A stretch of DNA of 64,000 nucleotides from Streptococcus mitis (GCA_001560895.1 CP014326.1:1500001-1564000); one strand, 5' to 3'. Positions 8,800 to 18,682 are shown, numbered from the stretch's first letter. Notes: generated by a model not told the origin, from the sequence alone. Program-made: numbers and translations.

Positions 8800-9612
8800 T
8801 TATGGTTTCCAGAGACCTGAGGCATCTACATAGTAACGTCCACCATCTACTCTCTCGTTCTTAGCCATTTTACCATCTGATTTCAAATAGTAATTTCCTT
8901 GCCATGCATTGCGAGCGTATGAACCATCTGATTTCAAGTAATACCAGGCTTGATAAGAAGAGTCATAAATCCACTCACCTTGTGCCATTTTACCATTTGA
9001 CTTAAGGTAGTAATTTCCTTGCCATGCATTGCGAGCGTATGAACCATCTGATTTCAAGTAATACCAGGCTTGATAAGAAGAGTCATAAATCCACTCACCT
9101 TGTGCCATTTTACCATTTGACTTAAGGTAGTAAGTTCCTTGCCATGCATTCTTTGCATAAAATCCATCTGATTTCAAATAATACCAAGCTTGATAGGAAG
9201 AATCATAAATCCATTCGCTCTGTGCCATTTGACCATCTGCTTTCAGGTAATAGCTTCCCTGCCATGCATTTTTCACTGGATTGCCATTTCCATCAAAGTA
9301 ATACCAAGCACCATCCTGCTTAACCCAGCCACTTGTTGTTGCTGAACTTGTATTGTTTTGAGCCGCAGTTGATTGTTTTGCTTTGAAGGCACCTTTTGGA
9401 GCATTTTTCAATTCACAAGCTACACCATCATGATCACGGTCTAACTTGGCAGAATAACCAGGTTCTCCCTCATGAATATCTGAGTATCCATTCGCCCAAG
9501 CTTCTTTACAACTAGAAAAATGAATGTTTTCTTCTGCTAACACAGGTTGTGAAAACAAGGCTAAAACTGGCAAGGTAGCCAGACTCATTTTTAAAAATAG
9601 ACGTTTGTTCAT
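8800..9612 (-). CDS. cbpL: Choline-binding surface protein with Excalibur domain, CbpL-like
   Basis: 270 residues. Signal peptide 1-26 (cleavage after PVLA). Excalibur calcium-binding motif DRDHDGVACE at 58-67. A Thr/Ser/Gln linker and then choline-binding repeats from about residue 94 to the end (GWVKQDGAWYYFDGNG, then 40-residue modules containing EWIYDSSYQAWYYLKSDG). These bind phosphocholine on teichoic acids. The Excalibur-then-repeats order and the position beside gki match pneumococcal CbpL. As I recall, CbpL has a further C-terminal lipoprotein-like domain; here the protein stops right after the repeats (GLWKP). SD and start are normal. Confidence 0.85.
   Translation of the reverse strand: MNKRLFLKMSLATLPVLALFSQPVLAEENIHFSSCKEAWANGYSDIHEGEPGYSAKLDRDHDGVACELKNAPKGAFKAKQSTAAQNNTSSATTSGWVKQDGAWYYFDGNGNPVKNAWQGSYYLKADGQMAQSEWIYDSSYQAWYYLKSDGFYAKNAWQGTYYLKSNGKMAQGEWIYDSSYQAWYYLKSDGSYARNAWQGNYYLKSNGKMAQGEWIYDSSYQAWYYLKSDGSYARNAWQGNYYLKSDGKMAKNERVDGGRYYVDASGLWKP
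8891..9130. repeat. Two identical 120-bp tandem repeats inside the choline-binding gene
   Basis: 8891-9010 and 9011-9130 are base-for-base identical by eye; each encodes one 40-residue choline-binding module. A third, diverged copy starts at 9131. Identity implies recent duplication or gene conversion. Confidence 0.9.
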
Positions 9613-9629
9613 TTCATTCTCCCATAATT

Positions 9630-9659
9630 ATGATATCGATTTCACTATTATTTTATCAA
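9630..9659 (-). promoter_or_regulatory. Candidate promoter of the choline-binding gene
   Basis: Minus strand TTGATA (9654-9659), 18-base spacer, TATCAT (9630-9635). Moderate match only. Confidence 0.4.
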
Positions 9660-9661
9660 AC

Positions 9662-9769
9662 TTATTTCAGCAATTCAAGAGCTTCTGTGGGCTTATCCTT
9701 CAATTGATTCCGAACCTCTTTCCAAGACTCTGCTGACTGCCCTAACCCGTGTAAAAATACCAGCTTCAT
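9662..9769 (-). pseudogene. 5' remnant of an alpha/beta hydrolase gene
   Basis: A 35-codon frame starting at the base after the pabBC stop (TAG then ATG, with GGAG just before). MKLVFLHGLGQSAESW is the start of an alpha/beta hydrolase: strand 3 followed by the HG oxyanion motif. The frame ends at TAA after about 35 residues, and no nucleophile elbow (GxSxG) follows. I read it as the stump of a gene of normally 200 or more residues, probably shortened by deletion. It may still be translated. Confidence 0.7.
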
Positions 9770-11491
9770 CTAGTTCTCCTCTAGGCTTAATTCATACAAG
9801 CCTCTCACTGCATTACAACCGTAAGTAGCTTCTGCTTGGGCCAAGTCTTTTAAGGTCAAGACTTTCTCTTCTACTTGTCCTGTTTCTAGTAAATACTGAC
9901 GGTAAATTCCTGGTAAGATTCCAAGTCTGATAGGCGGTGTGTAGAGTTTCCCAGAGATTTTCAAAACCAAATTTCCAATAGATGTTTCAAGAAGTTCTCC
10001 AGACTTATTATGGTAAATCTTCTCTTGTTCCCCTAGGTTCAAATGTGGTCGGTGACTCGTTTTGAAGTAGGTAAAAGCTTGATTCAAATCCATTTCCTGC
10101 AGGCAAAGTTGAGCCTGACAGAAGCTCGGACTAAGAGGTGTTAATACTTGACGATCGACTTCTATCTCCCCAGATTTTCTAAGGCTAATTCGCAAACGGT
10201 AATCTTGATTAGCATCACAAGTCTGACACTCTGCTTCAATCTTTTGCCTCAAAATTTCTGGGTCAAAAGGATAAGCAAAATATCGACTAGCTTTTCTCAG
10301 TCTTTCCAAATGTTGATCTTCAAACATCAAGCTCTTCTGACTGATTTTTCCAGTTGTAATCAGTTGGAAACGAGCTTGTTTACGATAGAGAACAGCAGCC
10401 TTTTGATGAACCTCGCGGTATTCAGATTCCCATGTGCTATCCCATGTAATGCCACCACCAACTCCATAGATGGCTTTCCCTTGATGCAGTTGAATGGTCC
10501 GAATGGCAACATTAAAAATTCGTCGTCCATTTGGAAGCAAGAGACCAATCGTTCCACAGTAGACTCCACGCGGTTGGGGCTCCAAGTCCTTAATGATTTC
10601 CATGGTCGCAATTTTGGGTGCACCCGTTATGGAACCACAAGGAAAGAGAGAACGGAAGATTTCAACAAGGTCCACATCCTCTCGCAACTGACTCTTGATG
10701 GTCGAAGTCATCTGCCAAACCGTTGAATACTGTTCCACTTGGCACAGACGCTCCACATGCTCGCTCCCCACCTCAGAAATACGATTCATATCATTACGCA
10801 AGAGGTCCACAATCATCATGTTTTCAGAGCGATTTTTGGGATCCTGTTCCAACCAACTGGCCTGCTCCAAGTCTTCTTGGTCAGTCATACCACGCTGAGT
10901 CGTTCCCTTCATTGGTCGCGTTGTCAACTCGCGGTCATTTTGCTCAAAAAAGAGCTCTGGACTCATGGAAATCACTGCCATGTCATCATGTTCCACATAG
11001 GCATTGTAGCCTGCCTCCTGCTCTACTACCATACGATTGTAGATAGCAAAAGGATTGGCGGTTAAGTCCTGCTTGAGTTGGACAGTATAGTTGACCTGAT
11101 AGGTATCTCCCTGCCGCAAATGATGGTGAATCTGAGCAATCGCCTTTTCATAGTCTGCAGCAGACGTTACTTCCTGCCAATTTGAGGGCAAATCAACCTC
11201 ATCATAAGTCAGAGGAATAGGGGATGTTTCTACCCTATCATGAACAGTAAAATACAGTAGGTACTCTCCCAGTAGGGGAGTCTTGTGAACTGCTAATTTC
11301 TCCTCAAAAGCAGGTGCAGCCTCGTAGCTAACATAGCCCACCACATAATAGCCTTGCTCTTGGTAGCTTTCCACTTGTGCCAATAAGGCTGTTACTTCCG
11401 CTAAATCTCTCGTTTTCAACTCTTTGATAGACTGGGTAAAGGTGTATCTCTCCCCCAAAGCCCTAAAATCAATCACTGTTTTTCTATGCAT
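9770..11491 (-). CDS. pabB: Aminodeoxychorismate synthase component I fused to aminodeoxychorismate lyase (PabBC)
   Basis: 573 residues. Residues 1 to about 350 are a chorismate-binding domain (MKGTTQRG, DLLRNDMNRI, SITGAPKI, YCGTIGLL, VGGGITWDS). Residues from about 375 onward are a PabC-like PLP aminotransferase class IV domain (TGKISQKSLMFEDQHLERL, LGILPGIYR, CNAVRGLYEL). Together they turn chorismate into 4-aminobenzoate for folate, with a separate glutaminase subunit. The ATG lies seven bases past a TATACT box with no ribosome-binding site, so the mRNA is probably leaderless. The alpha/beta hydrolase stump follows immediately. Confidence 0.92.
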   Translation of the reverse strand: MHRKTVIDFRALGERYTFTQSIKELKTRDLAEVTALLAQVESYQEQGYYVVGYVSYEAAPAFEEKLAVHKTPLLGEYLLYFTVHDRVETSPIPLTYDEVDLPSNWQEVTSAADYEKAIAQIHHHLRQGDTYQVNYTVQLKQDLTANPFAIYNRMVVEQEAGYNAYVEHDDMAVISMSPELFFEQNDRELTTRPMKGTTQRGMTDQEDLEQASWLEQDPKNRSENMMIVDLLRNDMNRISEVGSEHVERLCQVEQYSTVWQMTSTIKSQLREDVDLVEIFRSLFPCGSITGAPKIATMEIIKDLEPQPRGVYCGTIGLLLPNGRRIFNVAIRTIQLHQGKAIYGVGGGITWDSTWESEYREVHQKAAVLYRKQARFQLITTGKISQKSLMFEDQHLERLRKASRYFAYPFDPEILRQKIEAECQTCDANQDYRLRISLRKSGEIEVDRQVLTPLSPSFCQAQLCLQEMDLNQAFTYFKTSHRPHLNLGEQEKIYHNKSGELLETSIGNLVLKISGKLYTPPIRLGILPGIYRQYLLETGQVEEKVLTLKDLAQAEATYGCNAVRGLYELSLEEN

Positions 11492-11497
11492 ACTTTA

Positions 11498-11506
11498 AGT
11501 ATAGCA
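11498..11506 (-). promoter_or_regulatory. Extended -10 promoter of pabBC
   Basis: Minus strand TGCTATACT (TATACT = 11498-11503); the ATG begins at 11491, seven bases downstream, at the expected +1. Confidence 0.65.
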
Positions 11507-11521
11507 TAAATTAAGAAAACC

Positions 11522-11542
11522 CTCATCTGCAAAGCAGATGAG
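11522..11542 (-). terminator. Terminator of zmpB
   Basis: Perfect hairpin CTCATCTGC (11522-11530) AAA GCAGATGAG (11534-11542); on the minus strand GGGTTTTCTT follows. Confidence 0.85.
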
Positions 11543-11551
11543 AGATTTCGA

Positions 11552-14500
11552 TTATTTAAAGATTGAAGTTTTAAAGCTGTTTGTTTGTTGAAGAAGTTTT
11601 TTGTATAGTTTTTCTTTAAGCGTAACAGTATTGTCAAATTTAACTGATCCATTTTTAAGAGTAGCTTTATCTTTTTCAACTGCTTCAGCAAATGCATTCT
11701 TCAAGTCATCGTAACTACTGTATGTAGTACCGTCGATTGTAACAGGGTTAAATCCTGCCTTAGCTTTATCCACAACTTCTTTGAAGTATTCTTTCTTCCA
11801 CTCTTCCAGTGTACTGAATTTACCATCAGAAACTTTCTTAATGATGAAGTCATCACCTAGACTAGCATGACCAGCCTGTTTAGACTCATTTTTCAGCATG
11901 TTAGAAGCGTAGTTTAAGAAGCCTTTTTCATATCCAAAGTAACCCCACATACGGAAGGTGTTATGCTTGAATGACATTGCTCCTGGAGCCCCTTCACTTG
12001 TATTACCACCGTAAATACCTGCAGTGATAGGCACTGTTACATAGGCAGAGCCAAATCCAGTTGGGTCATAAGTACCATTACCAGGACCATGTTTGGTCAT
12101 GAAGTTCTTGTCTACTAGATCGTTGACAGAAGTTAAGTTATACTCTTTTTCTTCTGCATTCAAATCACGAACCTCGTCATATTGGTTCTTCGTATTAGCG
12201 TTACGTAATTTCTTAGCAACTTTCTTGAACCAAGCGTTGTTTAGTTCTTTATTGTGTTTATCAAGAACAGCTTCACCTTCAAGGTAGTCAAGAAGCATTA
12301 GAGTATCGTTGAAACCTTTCATGTAATGATCGATTTCCGCACGAGATGTAAGGTCGTTTGGATTAGTGTTATACCATTGGTTTCCGTCATTTGGACGTTC
12401 GTAGGCCATGTTCAATCCTAGTGCTTTAAAATCACCGTTTGGACTTGTTTCAGCAGGAGATTGTAACATACCTTGTGCAAATGCTTCTAGGTCAGTACCT
12501 TCACGGTGTCTAGAACCACCTAAGTAAACCATACGGTCGTTTACGTGAGTCGTTTCGTGAGTAAAGGCTGAGATACCGAAGTCACTAATCATATTGGTAA
12601 CCATGAAGAAGACTGAATCATCTTTATAAGGATTACCGTAGATACGAGCTACAGCTCCCATACGCCAGTCAGTAGCATGGTAACGACCTGTTGGTCCGTA
12701 TAATTCACGAACTGGAGCGACATCTTTACCGCTATTAGTGCGACCGTATTTATCAGTACCTTCTTTGTAGTTTTGGTTATCAAGTACTGGTGTTGGCACC
12801 ATGTTGTTGCTCTTAAGTAGTTGATTACGAACTTTATCCAATGATAAACGAGACCAGAAGTCTAGATAATTTTGTTGAGCTTTTGCCACTTTATCGATTT
12901 CAGGTTTGAATGCTTCACGCTCTGCTGCTGTGTTCTTACCGTATTTCTCAAATGAACTGTACGCTAGTGTATTGTATGTTGAGATTAGAATCATGTGAGC
13001 ATCTTTTAAGTTAAGAAGTGGAAGGATCATCTTACCATGTACGTCGTTGTTTAATCCTTCGTATGCTCTGTGTTTCTTATCAGCAAACTCAGGAGTTGTT
13101 GTCTTCGGCTCAACGACATATACATTATCTTTAGTTGCTTTTATGAACCAATCGTTTAAGTCTGTGTCACTTGTGAAGAGTTCCATATTGTATTTCAAGA
13201 ACTCATGTAAATTACCTTTACCAGTAGCACCGGCAATCACTTCACGATAAGCATCGTGAGTACGATCACCCTTAATATAACTTTCTTTAGATCCAATGTT
13301 GATGATTCGATCTAGGACACTAACGTTCTTACCGTAGAAGTCAGGTTTGAATAACATTAATTCTTTAATATTAAAGTCATCGAATTTAACTCCGTAGTAA
13401 CGGTTGAGGTAAGACAAACCAAGAAGAACTGCAGCCTTATTGTCATCGATTTTCTTAATCAAGGCACGTTTTGCAGCTTCATCTGTGTTCAGTTGGTGAT
13501 CTTCATTTTCCACTAACTTCGTAACAAATTTATTAAGGTTATCTTTAACATACTTGAAGCTTTCTTCTAAGTACAAATCCTTAATTGCATTGACTTTGTT
13601 GCCACCAGTTCTACCCAAGTGTTGGTAAATCGGGTCAGATTGTAATTCTACTGGACTCAATTTACTTTCGATAGCACTGATTAAGTCAGCACGATCTTTA
13701 ACAAGCATGTTTGGCGTGTAAACGACTTCACCAAGTTCAGCTACACTATATTCTTTCACTTGTTTAACTTGAGAATCTTTTGGTGAAATTGTAAAGAATT
13801 CTTTTGTCTTATCTGCATAGTGAATCATAATATGGTCAGCATCTGTAAGGTCTGTGACAAAGTCATTTCCTTTCATCGCAGTAACAGACAATACTTCTTT
13901 CGTTAACAAGTTTGATCCAGCAGGAATCTTGTTACCTTGGTTAACAATCCACTCTTTATTATAGAACGGTTGAAGTTTTTCAATGTTACGGTAAGCAAGT
14001 TCACGAGATGCATCGTAGTCTTGAGTAGATTTGTAAGTGTCAGCTTTTGGCTTAACATTATTTAATGTATCTGAAACAAGAGGCTTGATAAGATAATCAT
14101 TAGCTGTAATTCCTAATGTTGCAATTTTCTTGTCAGCTTCTTCTTGTGAGACTTCTTTAATTCGGTTGGAAATAGAGAATCTAAATGAACGATTACCTGT
14201 ACTTACATCTTTTACAACGAAGTTACGTTCCAAAGCGTTATTTGAGAAGTATCCATCCTCAGCATCAATATCTTTAGAGCCATAGAACACTTCACCATTT
14301 TCAACTTTCATCATAGACACAGAGTCTGCAACTTTACCCCATGCCCAGTTCTTACTAAGGAAACCACCTACTTCAACAGGTGTATTTACCTTAATAGTTC
14401 CTTTCGTAACAGCGTTACGAACAGAACCATATTTACCGATTCCGTTAGGATCAGAACCGTTATCGGATCTAGCGACAAATCCACCGATACGAGCTTTATT

Positions 14501-17500
14501 AGCAACTATATCAGCTTCTACATATCCTTTATCAACATTACCTTTCCAGATTTCGCCAACCATGCCACCGAAATCCCAACCTCTATCACCTACACCAGTA
14601 AGTTTACCAATATAAGCAACATTAGTAAGTTGTCCGCCGTTATCTAATTTGTTAACAAGTCCGGCAATTCCATCTCTACCAGTTATGCTACCAGTTACTT
14701 TAATATTCTCAACAGTAGCATTCTTAACAGTTCTAGCAAGAGCAGAAATGTTATCAATCCAAGGCATATTAATATCGATATTAGCCAAGTTGACATCTTT
14801 AACCGAACCACCTTCAATACCACCAAATAATTGACGTGTCATATTGTGGATTGAATAACGTTGTCCCTCAACACTTGATAACTTACCTCTAAATGTACCA
14901 GGAACATACTCTTTATTTGGAGTTGGTACATTGGCTGCATTAAGGTCTGCACCAAGTTTGAACTCACCGCTAGGATTAGCTTTCATATCTTTTACAAGCT
15001 CATTGAAGTTGTAGTAAACATTACCTTCTTTTGCTTTTTGTTTTTCAAAGTAATGTACATACTCTTCGCTAAGTGTGTTATCAGCATTACGTTGAACTAA
15101 GTCCGGTGCTTTGGCAGTAACTTTGTATAAAGTTTTTCCATCTTTTTCTACTTCTTCAATCTTGTCAACAGCAAGTCGTGTAACTTTGTTGTCGTGAGTT
15201 GTAACTCGTAGGTAAAGTGGGGCAACATCGGCTGGTTTTTCTGTAAGCAAACTAGTATCTGTTTCATTACCGTCAGCGTCCACACTCATCAAGCTTGTTT
15301 CTTTGATATTTTTGATTTCAACTTTTTTGAGGTCAATTCTTAGAGGTTCTTCATTCAGAACTACTTCCTCATCGCCTTCACCACGGTCATAAACCATCTT
15401 AGTTTCAAGTTTATAATCCTTATAGTATTGCAGATCTGTCAGGCTAGCTGTCAAGTTGTCAGGTGAAACATTTAAAGTTTTCACAATCTCATCACCTTTT
15501 TTCAGAGTTAAGGTGATAGATTTAATGGCCGCCTTGCTTGGATTTTCTAGACTGTATTTAACATCTGAAGTCCGTTTCAAATCCTTAGGTTCAACTGCAG
15601 TGATGGTCAATACTGGTTTTTCAAAGCTCTTAGTACCACGTTTCAAAATTCGGTCTTGAGGGGCCTCAATAACTTCTTCTGTTACTTTTGGTGCATCCTC
15701 AGTCTTAACTCCTTTGATAGTATTAAAGGTCTTAGTGATTTTTTTCTGACCTTCTTTCCCTTCTTGAGCTACGACTTCTAAACCTTTTTTCAGTTGATTA
15801 TCTTCTTCAATCTTTTCTTTGAATGGAATCTTTTCAAGGCTTTCCTCTACAAGAGTTCCTTCAATTGGTTTTGTACCACGGCTTACCTGTTGATTTACAG
15901 GCTCCTTAGTCACTTCCGTACTGGTTGAAAGAACTTGGTCAGTTTTGACACCTTCTACCGTTTTATAGGTTGTTTTGGTAACTTGACTTCCTTTTTCACC
16001 ATTTCGTAGGACAGTTTCTTCGTCTGTATACTTAGTTGGATCCTCAGTCGTTTCAGTTTTGTAGTCAATTTCTGTAGTTGATTCTTCAACAAGGGTTCCC
16101 TCAGTCACCTTATACTCAGGTAACTGATCTTGAACAAGTGCTTGACCTTCCTTGCCTTCCTCTTGAGTTCCTTTTACTTCTACTTGAGCTTCTGGTAGTT
16201 CAGGTTGCGTTAAAGATTGGCCTTCCTTACCTTCCTCTTGAGTTCCTTTAGACTCTACTGTAGCCTCTGGTAGTTCTGGCTGTACTAAAGATTGACCTTC
16301 CTTACCTGACTCTTGAGTTCCTTTAGACTCTACTGTAGCCTCTGGTAGTTCTGGCTGTACTAAAGATTGACCTTCCTTACCTTCCTCCTGAGTTCCTTTA
16401 GACTCTACTGTAGCCTCTGGTAGTTCTGGCTGTACTAAAGATTGACCTTCTTTACCTGCCTCTTGAGTTCCTTTAACTGCGACTGTAGCTTCTGGTAATG
16501 CAGGTTGTGTTAAAGATTGGCCTTCCTTACCAAATTCTTGAGTTCCTTTAGACTCTACTGTAGCTTCTGGCAATTCGGGTTGCGTTAAGGATTGGCCTTC
16601 CTTACCAGATTCTTGAGTTCCTTTAGACTCTACTGTAGCTTCTGGCAATTCGGGTTGCGTTAAGGAGTGACCTTCCTTACCTACCTCTTGAGTTCCTTTA
16701 GACTCTACTGTAGCCTCTGGTAGTTCAGGTTGCGTTAAAGATTGACCTTCCTTACCTACCTCTTGAGTTCCTTTAGACTCTACTGTAGCCTCTGGTAGTT
16801 CCGGTTGCGTTAAAGATTGACCTTCCTTACCTACCTCTTGGGTTCCTTTAGATTCTACTATAGCTTCTGGTAGTTCAGGTTGTGTTAAGGATTGACCTTC
16901 CTTACCTACCTCTTGGGTTCCTTTAGATTCTACTATAGCTTCTGGTAGTTCAGGTTGTGTTAAGGATTGACCTTCCTTACCTACCTCTTGAGTTCCTTTA
17001 GCTACTTGGTGGCTCGGTTCAGTTTGTGGTACTGGAGTTGGGGCAGGTTGTACCTCTTTCTTAGTTCCAACCGCAATGACTTGCGATACAGGATTTTGAA
17101 CCACTTGGTCTTCAATGACTTCTCTAACTTCTTGACCATTAACTATCGAAACTTTGGTTACAAGGCGACGCTGACCATTGACTCCAGCTGTGACGATACG
17201 AGTCTGTCCTTCTGCTAGATTCGCATCTGAACTTGTGACCGTTTCAAAAGGAATTTCTACCAAGCTCTCTTCCTGTTTAGCCTGAAACTTCTCAGAAACT
17301 GGTTTTTCTTCAACAGCAGGAGCAACTGAATTCTCTACTACAGGTTTTTCGATGACAGTCTCTGGAGTAACCGCAGCTCTTTCTTGAACAACTTCAGTTT
17401 TCTCATTTTCTTTTGAATTTTGCTTCTCTACTGGCAACTGAGGCTGTTCAGCTGAAGCTGGTCTTGATGGATGAAGATCTGCTTCCTTAAAGTATCCAAT

Positions 17501-18061
17501 GTACTCATAACCATCAATGTGGATAATCCCTTCAGCCAAGCCTTCATGTGTAGAAGCTGAAATAGTTTGGTTATAAGAAAGTAATTCTTTATTTTCAAAT
17601 GCAAATGTCCCATAAGGTACAAAGGTGCTAGCTCCTAAAGAACCAATCAAGAGAACACCTAGAACTTCTTTGCGACCTTTTTTAGACACTAAAAAGACTG
17701 CTAACGAGGCGGTTGCCAAGCCAAGGCCTGCTAGAGCTAGCTCCTTACTTCCTGTGTAAGGAAGTTGTTGACTGTTAGTTGCTTTCTTGCGATAAACTAC
17801 ATAAAGAATATCTTCATCTTGAAATTCTGTTGGAACCTCATGATGAATCAGGGCTTTTTCAGACTCGGTCAATTCCTGCTCCGCCAAATAACGGTAATGA
17901 ACGCTATGAGCACCACCAACTTCATTGGCTTGAACTTTGTCTACTGAAAGGGGACTAGCACCAAAAAGGAAGGCCCCGATGGCTACAGGACCTACCCCAA
18001 CAGTTAGCTTACGAATCGAATATTTTGTGATTTTTTCTAGTTGCTGTTTTGTTTTTCTCAT
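11552..18061 (-). CDS. zmpB: Cell-wall-anchored zinc metalloprotease, ZmpB / IgA1-protease (M26) family
   Basis: About 2169 residues. N-terminal YSIRK secretion signal (KYSIRKLTVGVGP), then an unusually placed LPYTG sorting motif near residue 99 with a hydrophobic stretch and basic tail, the known topology of this family. Next come Glu-rich linkers, a G5 domain, twelve 25-residue repeats (16108-17007), two more G5-like domains, the M26 N-terminal region and the peptidase domain with zinc motif HETTH (12543-12557) and a downstream Glu-rich region. ZmpB-type enzymes are surface virulence proteases. ATG at 18061 is preferred (AGAAAG eight bases upstream); a GTG at 18067 overlaps the preceding stop. 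The neighbouring two-component system is its likely regulator. Whether it cuts IgA1 cannot be told. Confidence 0.93.
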   Translation of the reverse strand: MRKTKQQLEKITKYSIRKLTVGVGPVAIGAFLFGASPLSVDKVQANEVGGAHSVHYRYLAEQELTESEKALIHHEVPTEFQDEDILYVVYRKKATNSQQLPYTGSKELALAGLGLATASLAVFLVSKKGRKEVLGVLLIGSLGASTFVPYGTFAFENKELLSYNQTISASTHEGLAEGIIHIDGYEYIGYFKEADLHPSRPASAEQPQLPVEKQNSKENEKTEVVQERAAVTPETVIEKPVVENSVAPAVEEKPVSEKFQAKQEESLVEIPFETVTSSDANLAEGQTRIVTAGVNGQRRLVTKVSIVNGQEVREVIEDQVVQNPVSQVIAVGTKKEVQPAPTPVPQTEPSHQVAKGTQEVGKEGQSLTQPELPEAIVESKGTQEVGKEGQSLTQPELPEAIVESKGTQEVGKEGQSLTQPELPEATVESKGTQEVGKEGQSLTQPELPEATVESKGTQEVGKEGHSLTQPELPEATVESKGTQESGKEGQSLTQPELPEATVESKGTQEFGKEGQSLTQPALPEATVAVKGTQEAGKEGQSLVQPELPEATVESKGTQEEGKEGQSLVQPELPEATVESKGTQESGKEGQSLVQPELPEATVESKGTQEEGKEGQSLTQPELPEAQVEVKGTQEEGKEGQALVQDQLPEYKVTEGTLVEESTTEIDYKTETTEDPTKYTDEETVLRNGEKGSQVTKTTYKTVEGVKTDQVLSTSTEVTKEPVNQQVSRGTKPIEGTLVEESLEKIPFKEKIEEDNQLKKGLEVVAQEGKEGQKKITKTFNTIKGVKTEDAPKVTEEVIEAPQDRILKRGTKSFEKPVLTITAVEPKDLKRTSDVKYSLENPSKAAIKSITLTLKKGDEIVKTLNVSPDNLTASLTDLQYYKDYKLETKMVYDRGEGDEEVVLNEEPLRIDLKKVEIKNIKETSLMSVDADGNETDTSLLTEKPADVAPLYLRVTTHDNKVTRLAVDKIEEVEKDGKTLYKVTAKAPDLVQRNADNTLSEEYVHYFEKQKAKEGNVYYNFNELVKDMKANPSGEFKLGADLNAANVPTPNKEYVPGTFRGKLSSVEGQRYSIHNMTRQLFGGIEGGSVKDVNLANIDINMPWIDNISALARTVKNATVENIKVTGSITGRDGIAGLVNKLDNGGQLTNVAYIGKLTGVGDRGWDFGGMVGEIWKGNVDKGYVEADIVANKARIGGFVARSDNGSDPNGIGKYGSVRNAVTKGTIKVNTPVEVGGFLSKNWAWGKVADSVSMMKVENGEVFYGSKDIDAEDGYFSNNALERNFVVKDVSTGNRSFRFSISNRIKEVSQEEADKKIATLGITANDYLIKPLVSDTLNNVKPKADTYKSTQDYDASRELAYRNIEKLQPFYNKEWIVNQGNKIPAGSNLLTKEVLSVTAMKGNDFVTDLTDADHIMIHYADKTKEFFTISPKDSQVKQVKEYSVAELGEVVYTPNMLVKDRADLISAIESKLSPVELQSDPIYQHLGRTGGNKVNAIKDLYLEESFKYVKDNLNKFVTKLVENEDHQLNTDEAAKRALIKKIDDNKAAVLLGLSYLNRYYGVKFDDFNIKELMLFKPDFYGKNVSVLDRIINIGSKESYIKGDRTHDAYREVIAGATGKGNLHEFLKYNMELFTSDTDLNDWFIKATKDNVYVVEPKTTTPEFADKKHRAYEGLNNDVHGKMILPLLNLKDAHMILISTYNTLAYSSFEKYGKNTAAEREAFKPEIDKVAKAQQNYLDFWSRLSLDKVRNQLLKSNNMVPTPVLDNQNYKEGTDKYGRTNSGKDVAPVRELYGPTGRYHATDWRMGAVARIYGNPYKDDSVFFMVTNMISDFGISAFTHETTHVNDRMVYLGGSRHREGTDLEAFAQGMLQSPAETSPNGDFKALGLNMAYERPNDGNQWYNTNPNDLTSRAEIDHYMKGFNDTLMLLDYLEGEAVLDKHNKELNNAWFKKVAKKLRNANTKNQYDEVRDLNAEEKEYNLTSVNDLVDKNFMTKHGPGNGTYDPTGFGSAYVTVPITAGIYGGNTSEGAPGAMSFKHNTFRMWGYFGYEKGFLNYASNMLKNESKQAGHASLGDDFIIKKVSDGKFSTLEEWKKEYFKEVVDKAKAGFNPVTIDGTTYSSYDDLKNAFAEAVEKDKATLKNGSVKFDNTVTLKEKLYKKLLQQTNSFKTSIFK
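16108..17007. repeat. Twelve tandem 75-bp repeats in zmpB
   Basis: Each unit encodes 25 residues of the pattern KGTQExGKEGQSLxQPELPEA plus TVES. The two most N-terminal copies are nearly identical at DNA level; later ones vary at a few residues (V, S, F, A or E after GTQE; T or V before QPEL). Copy number is expected to differ between strains. Confidence 0.95.
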
Positions 18062-18063
18062 TT

Positions 18064-18627
18064 TCACGACTTTCTAATAGAATCTTGCGGATAGTGCGCA
18101 CGCGCACCTCCGATTAATTTTGGACGACTAGCCAACGCCGTTACGTGGGCATGACCAATCTCTCTCAAAAGAGGACGAATCGGAACCTGAACATGCTTGA
18201 CATGCATGCCAATAGCAGTGTCTCCGATATCCAATCCAGCATGGGCCTTGATAAATTCAACCTCAACTGGATCCTGCATAAACTTGAAGGCTGCCAATTG
18301 ACCCGAACCTCCTGCATGAAGGGTAGGAAGGACACTGACCATTTCCAGACTAAACTGCTCTGCAACCTGACGTTCAACAACGAGAGCCCGATTGACATGT
18401 TCACAGCCTTGAACAGCTAGATGAATTCCTTTTTCCTCTAGGATATCTAGAATGGTCTTCACAATGATTTCGCCAATTTCTTGGCTGGATTCCTTACCAA
18501 TCTGGCCACCTATCACCTCACTAGAAGAAAGGCCCAAAACAAAGATAGATCCTTGCTTCAAATTGGCCTTTTCTAATACATCTTTTACAATCTGGCTTGT
18601 TTCTCTTTGAATGTCTTTTTCCTTCAT
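18064..18627 (-). CDS. DUF436 / YwlG family protein
   Basis: 187 residues, beginning [16 protein letters not shown]. Conserved blocks [30 protein letters not shown] and [21 protein letters not shown] identify the TIGR01440/YwlG family, an alpha/beta fold of unknown biochemical role found across Firmicutes. The start at 18627 is supported by AGAGG eight bases upstream; the in-frame ATG at 18648 would precede it. Own promoter upstream; the stop overlaps the alternative GTG start of zmpB, so readthrough into zmpB is likely. Confidence 0.85.
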   Translation of the reverse strand: MKEKDIQRETSQIVKDVLEKANLKQGSIFVLGLSSSEVIGGQIGKESSQEIGEIIVKTILDILEEKGIHLAVQGCEHVNRALVVERQVAEQFSLEMVSVLPTLHAGGSGQLAAFKFMQDPVEVEFIKAHAGLDIGDTAIGMHVKHVQVPIRPLLREIGHAHVTALASRPKLIGGARAHYPQDSIRKS

Positions 18628-18653
18628 ACTTGATACCTCTTTTGTCATTATCT

Positions 18654-18682
18654 ATCATATCGTTTTTTCTTGTTTTTAGCAA
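18654..18682 (-). promoter_or_regulatory. Promoter of DUF436 gene (and probably zmpB)
   Basis: Minus strand TTGCTA (18677-18682), 17-base spacer, TATGAT (18654-18659). Confidence 0.65.

Noticed and set aside
8891..9250. Regular 120-bp repeats that could suggest a CRISPR-like array
   Set aside because: They are in-frame choline-binding modules with no unique spacers and no cas genes.
10148..10726. 192-codon plus-strand frame opposite pabBC
   Set aside because: Antisense shadow; the residues show no fold pattern and the minus-strand gene is unambiguous.
16108..17007. 75-bp repeats as a minisatellite or CRISPR
   Set aside because: Every unit is an in-frame 25-residue repeat of the surface protease.
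17741..17761. LPYTG near the N-terminus of zmpB as a sign of a misassembled gene
   Set aside because: N-terminal sorting motifs are the known topology of ZmpB/IgA1-type proteases.
12093..17947. Several plus-strand open frames of 60-83 codons opposite zmpB
   Set aside because: They lie antisense to a long, clearly coding gene, lack ribosome-binding sites and show no family motifs.
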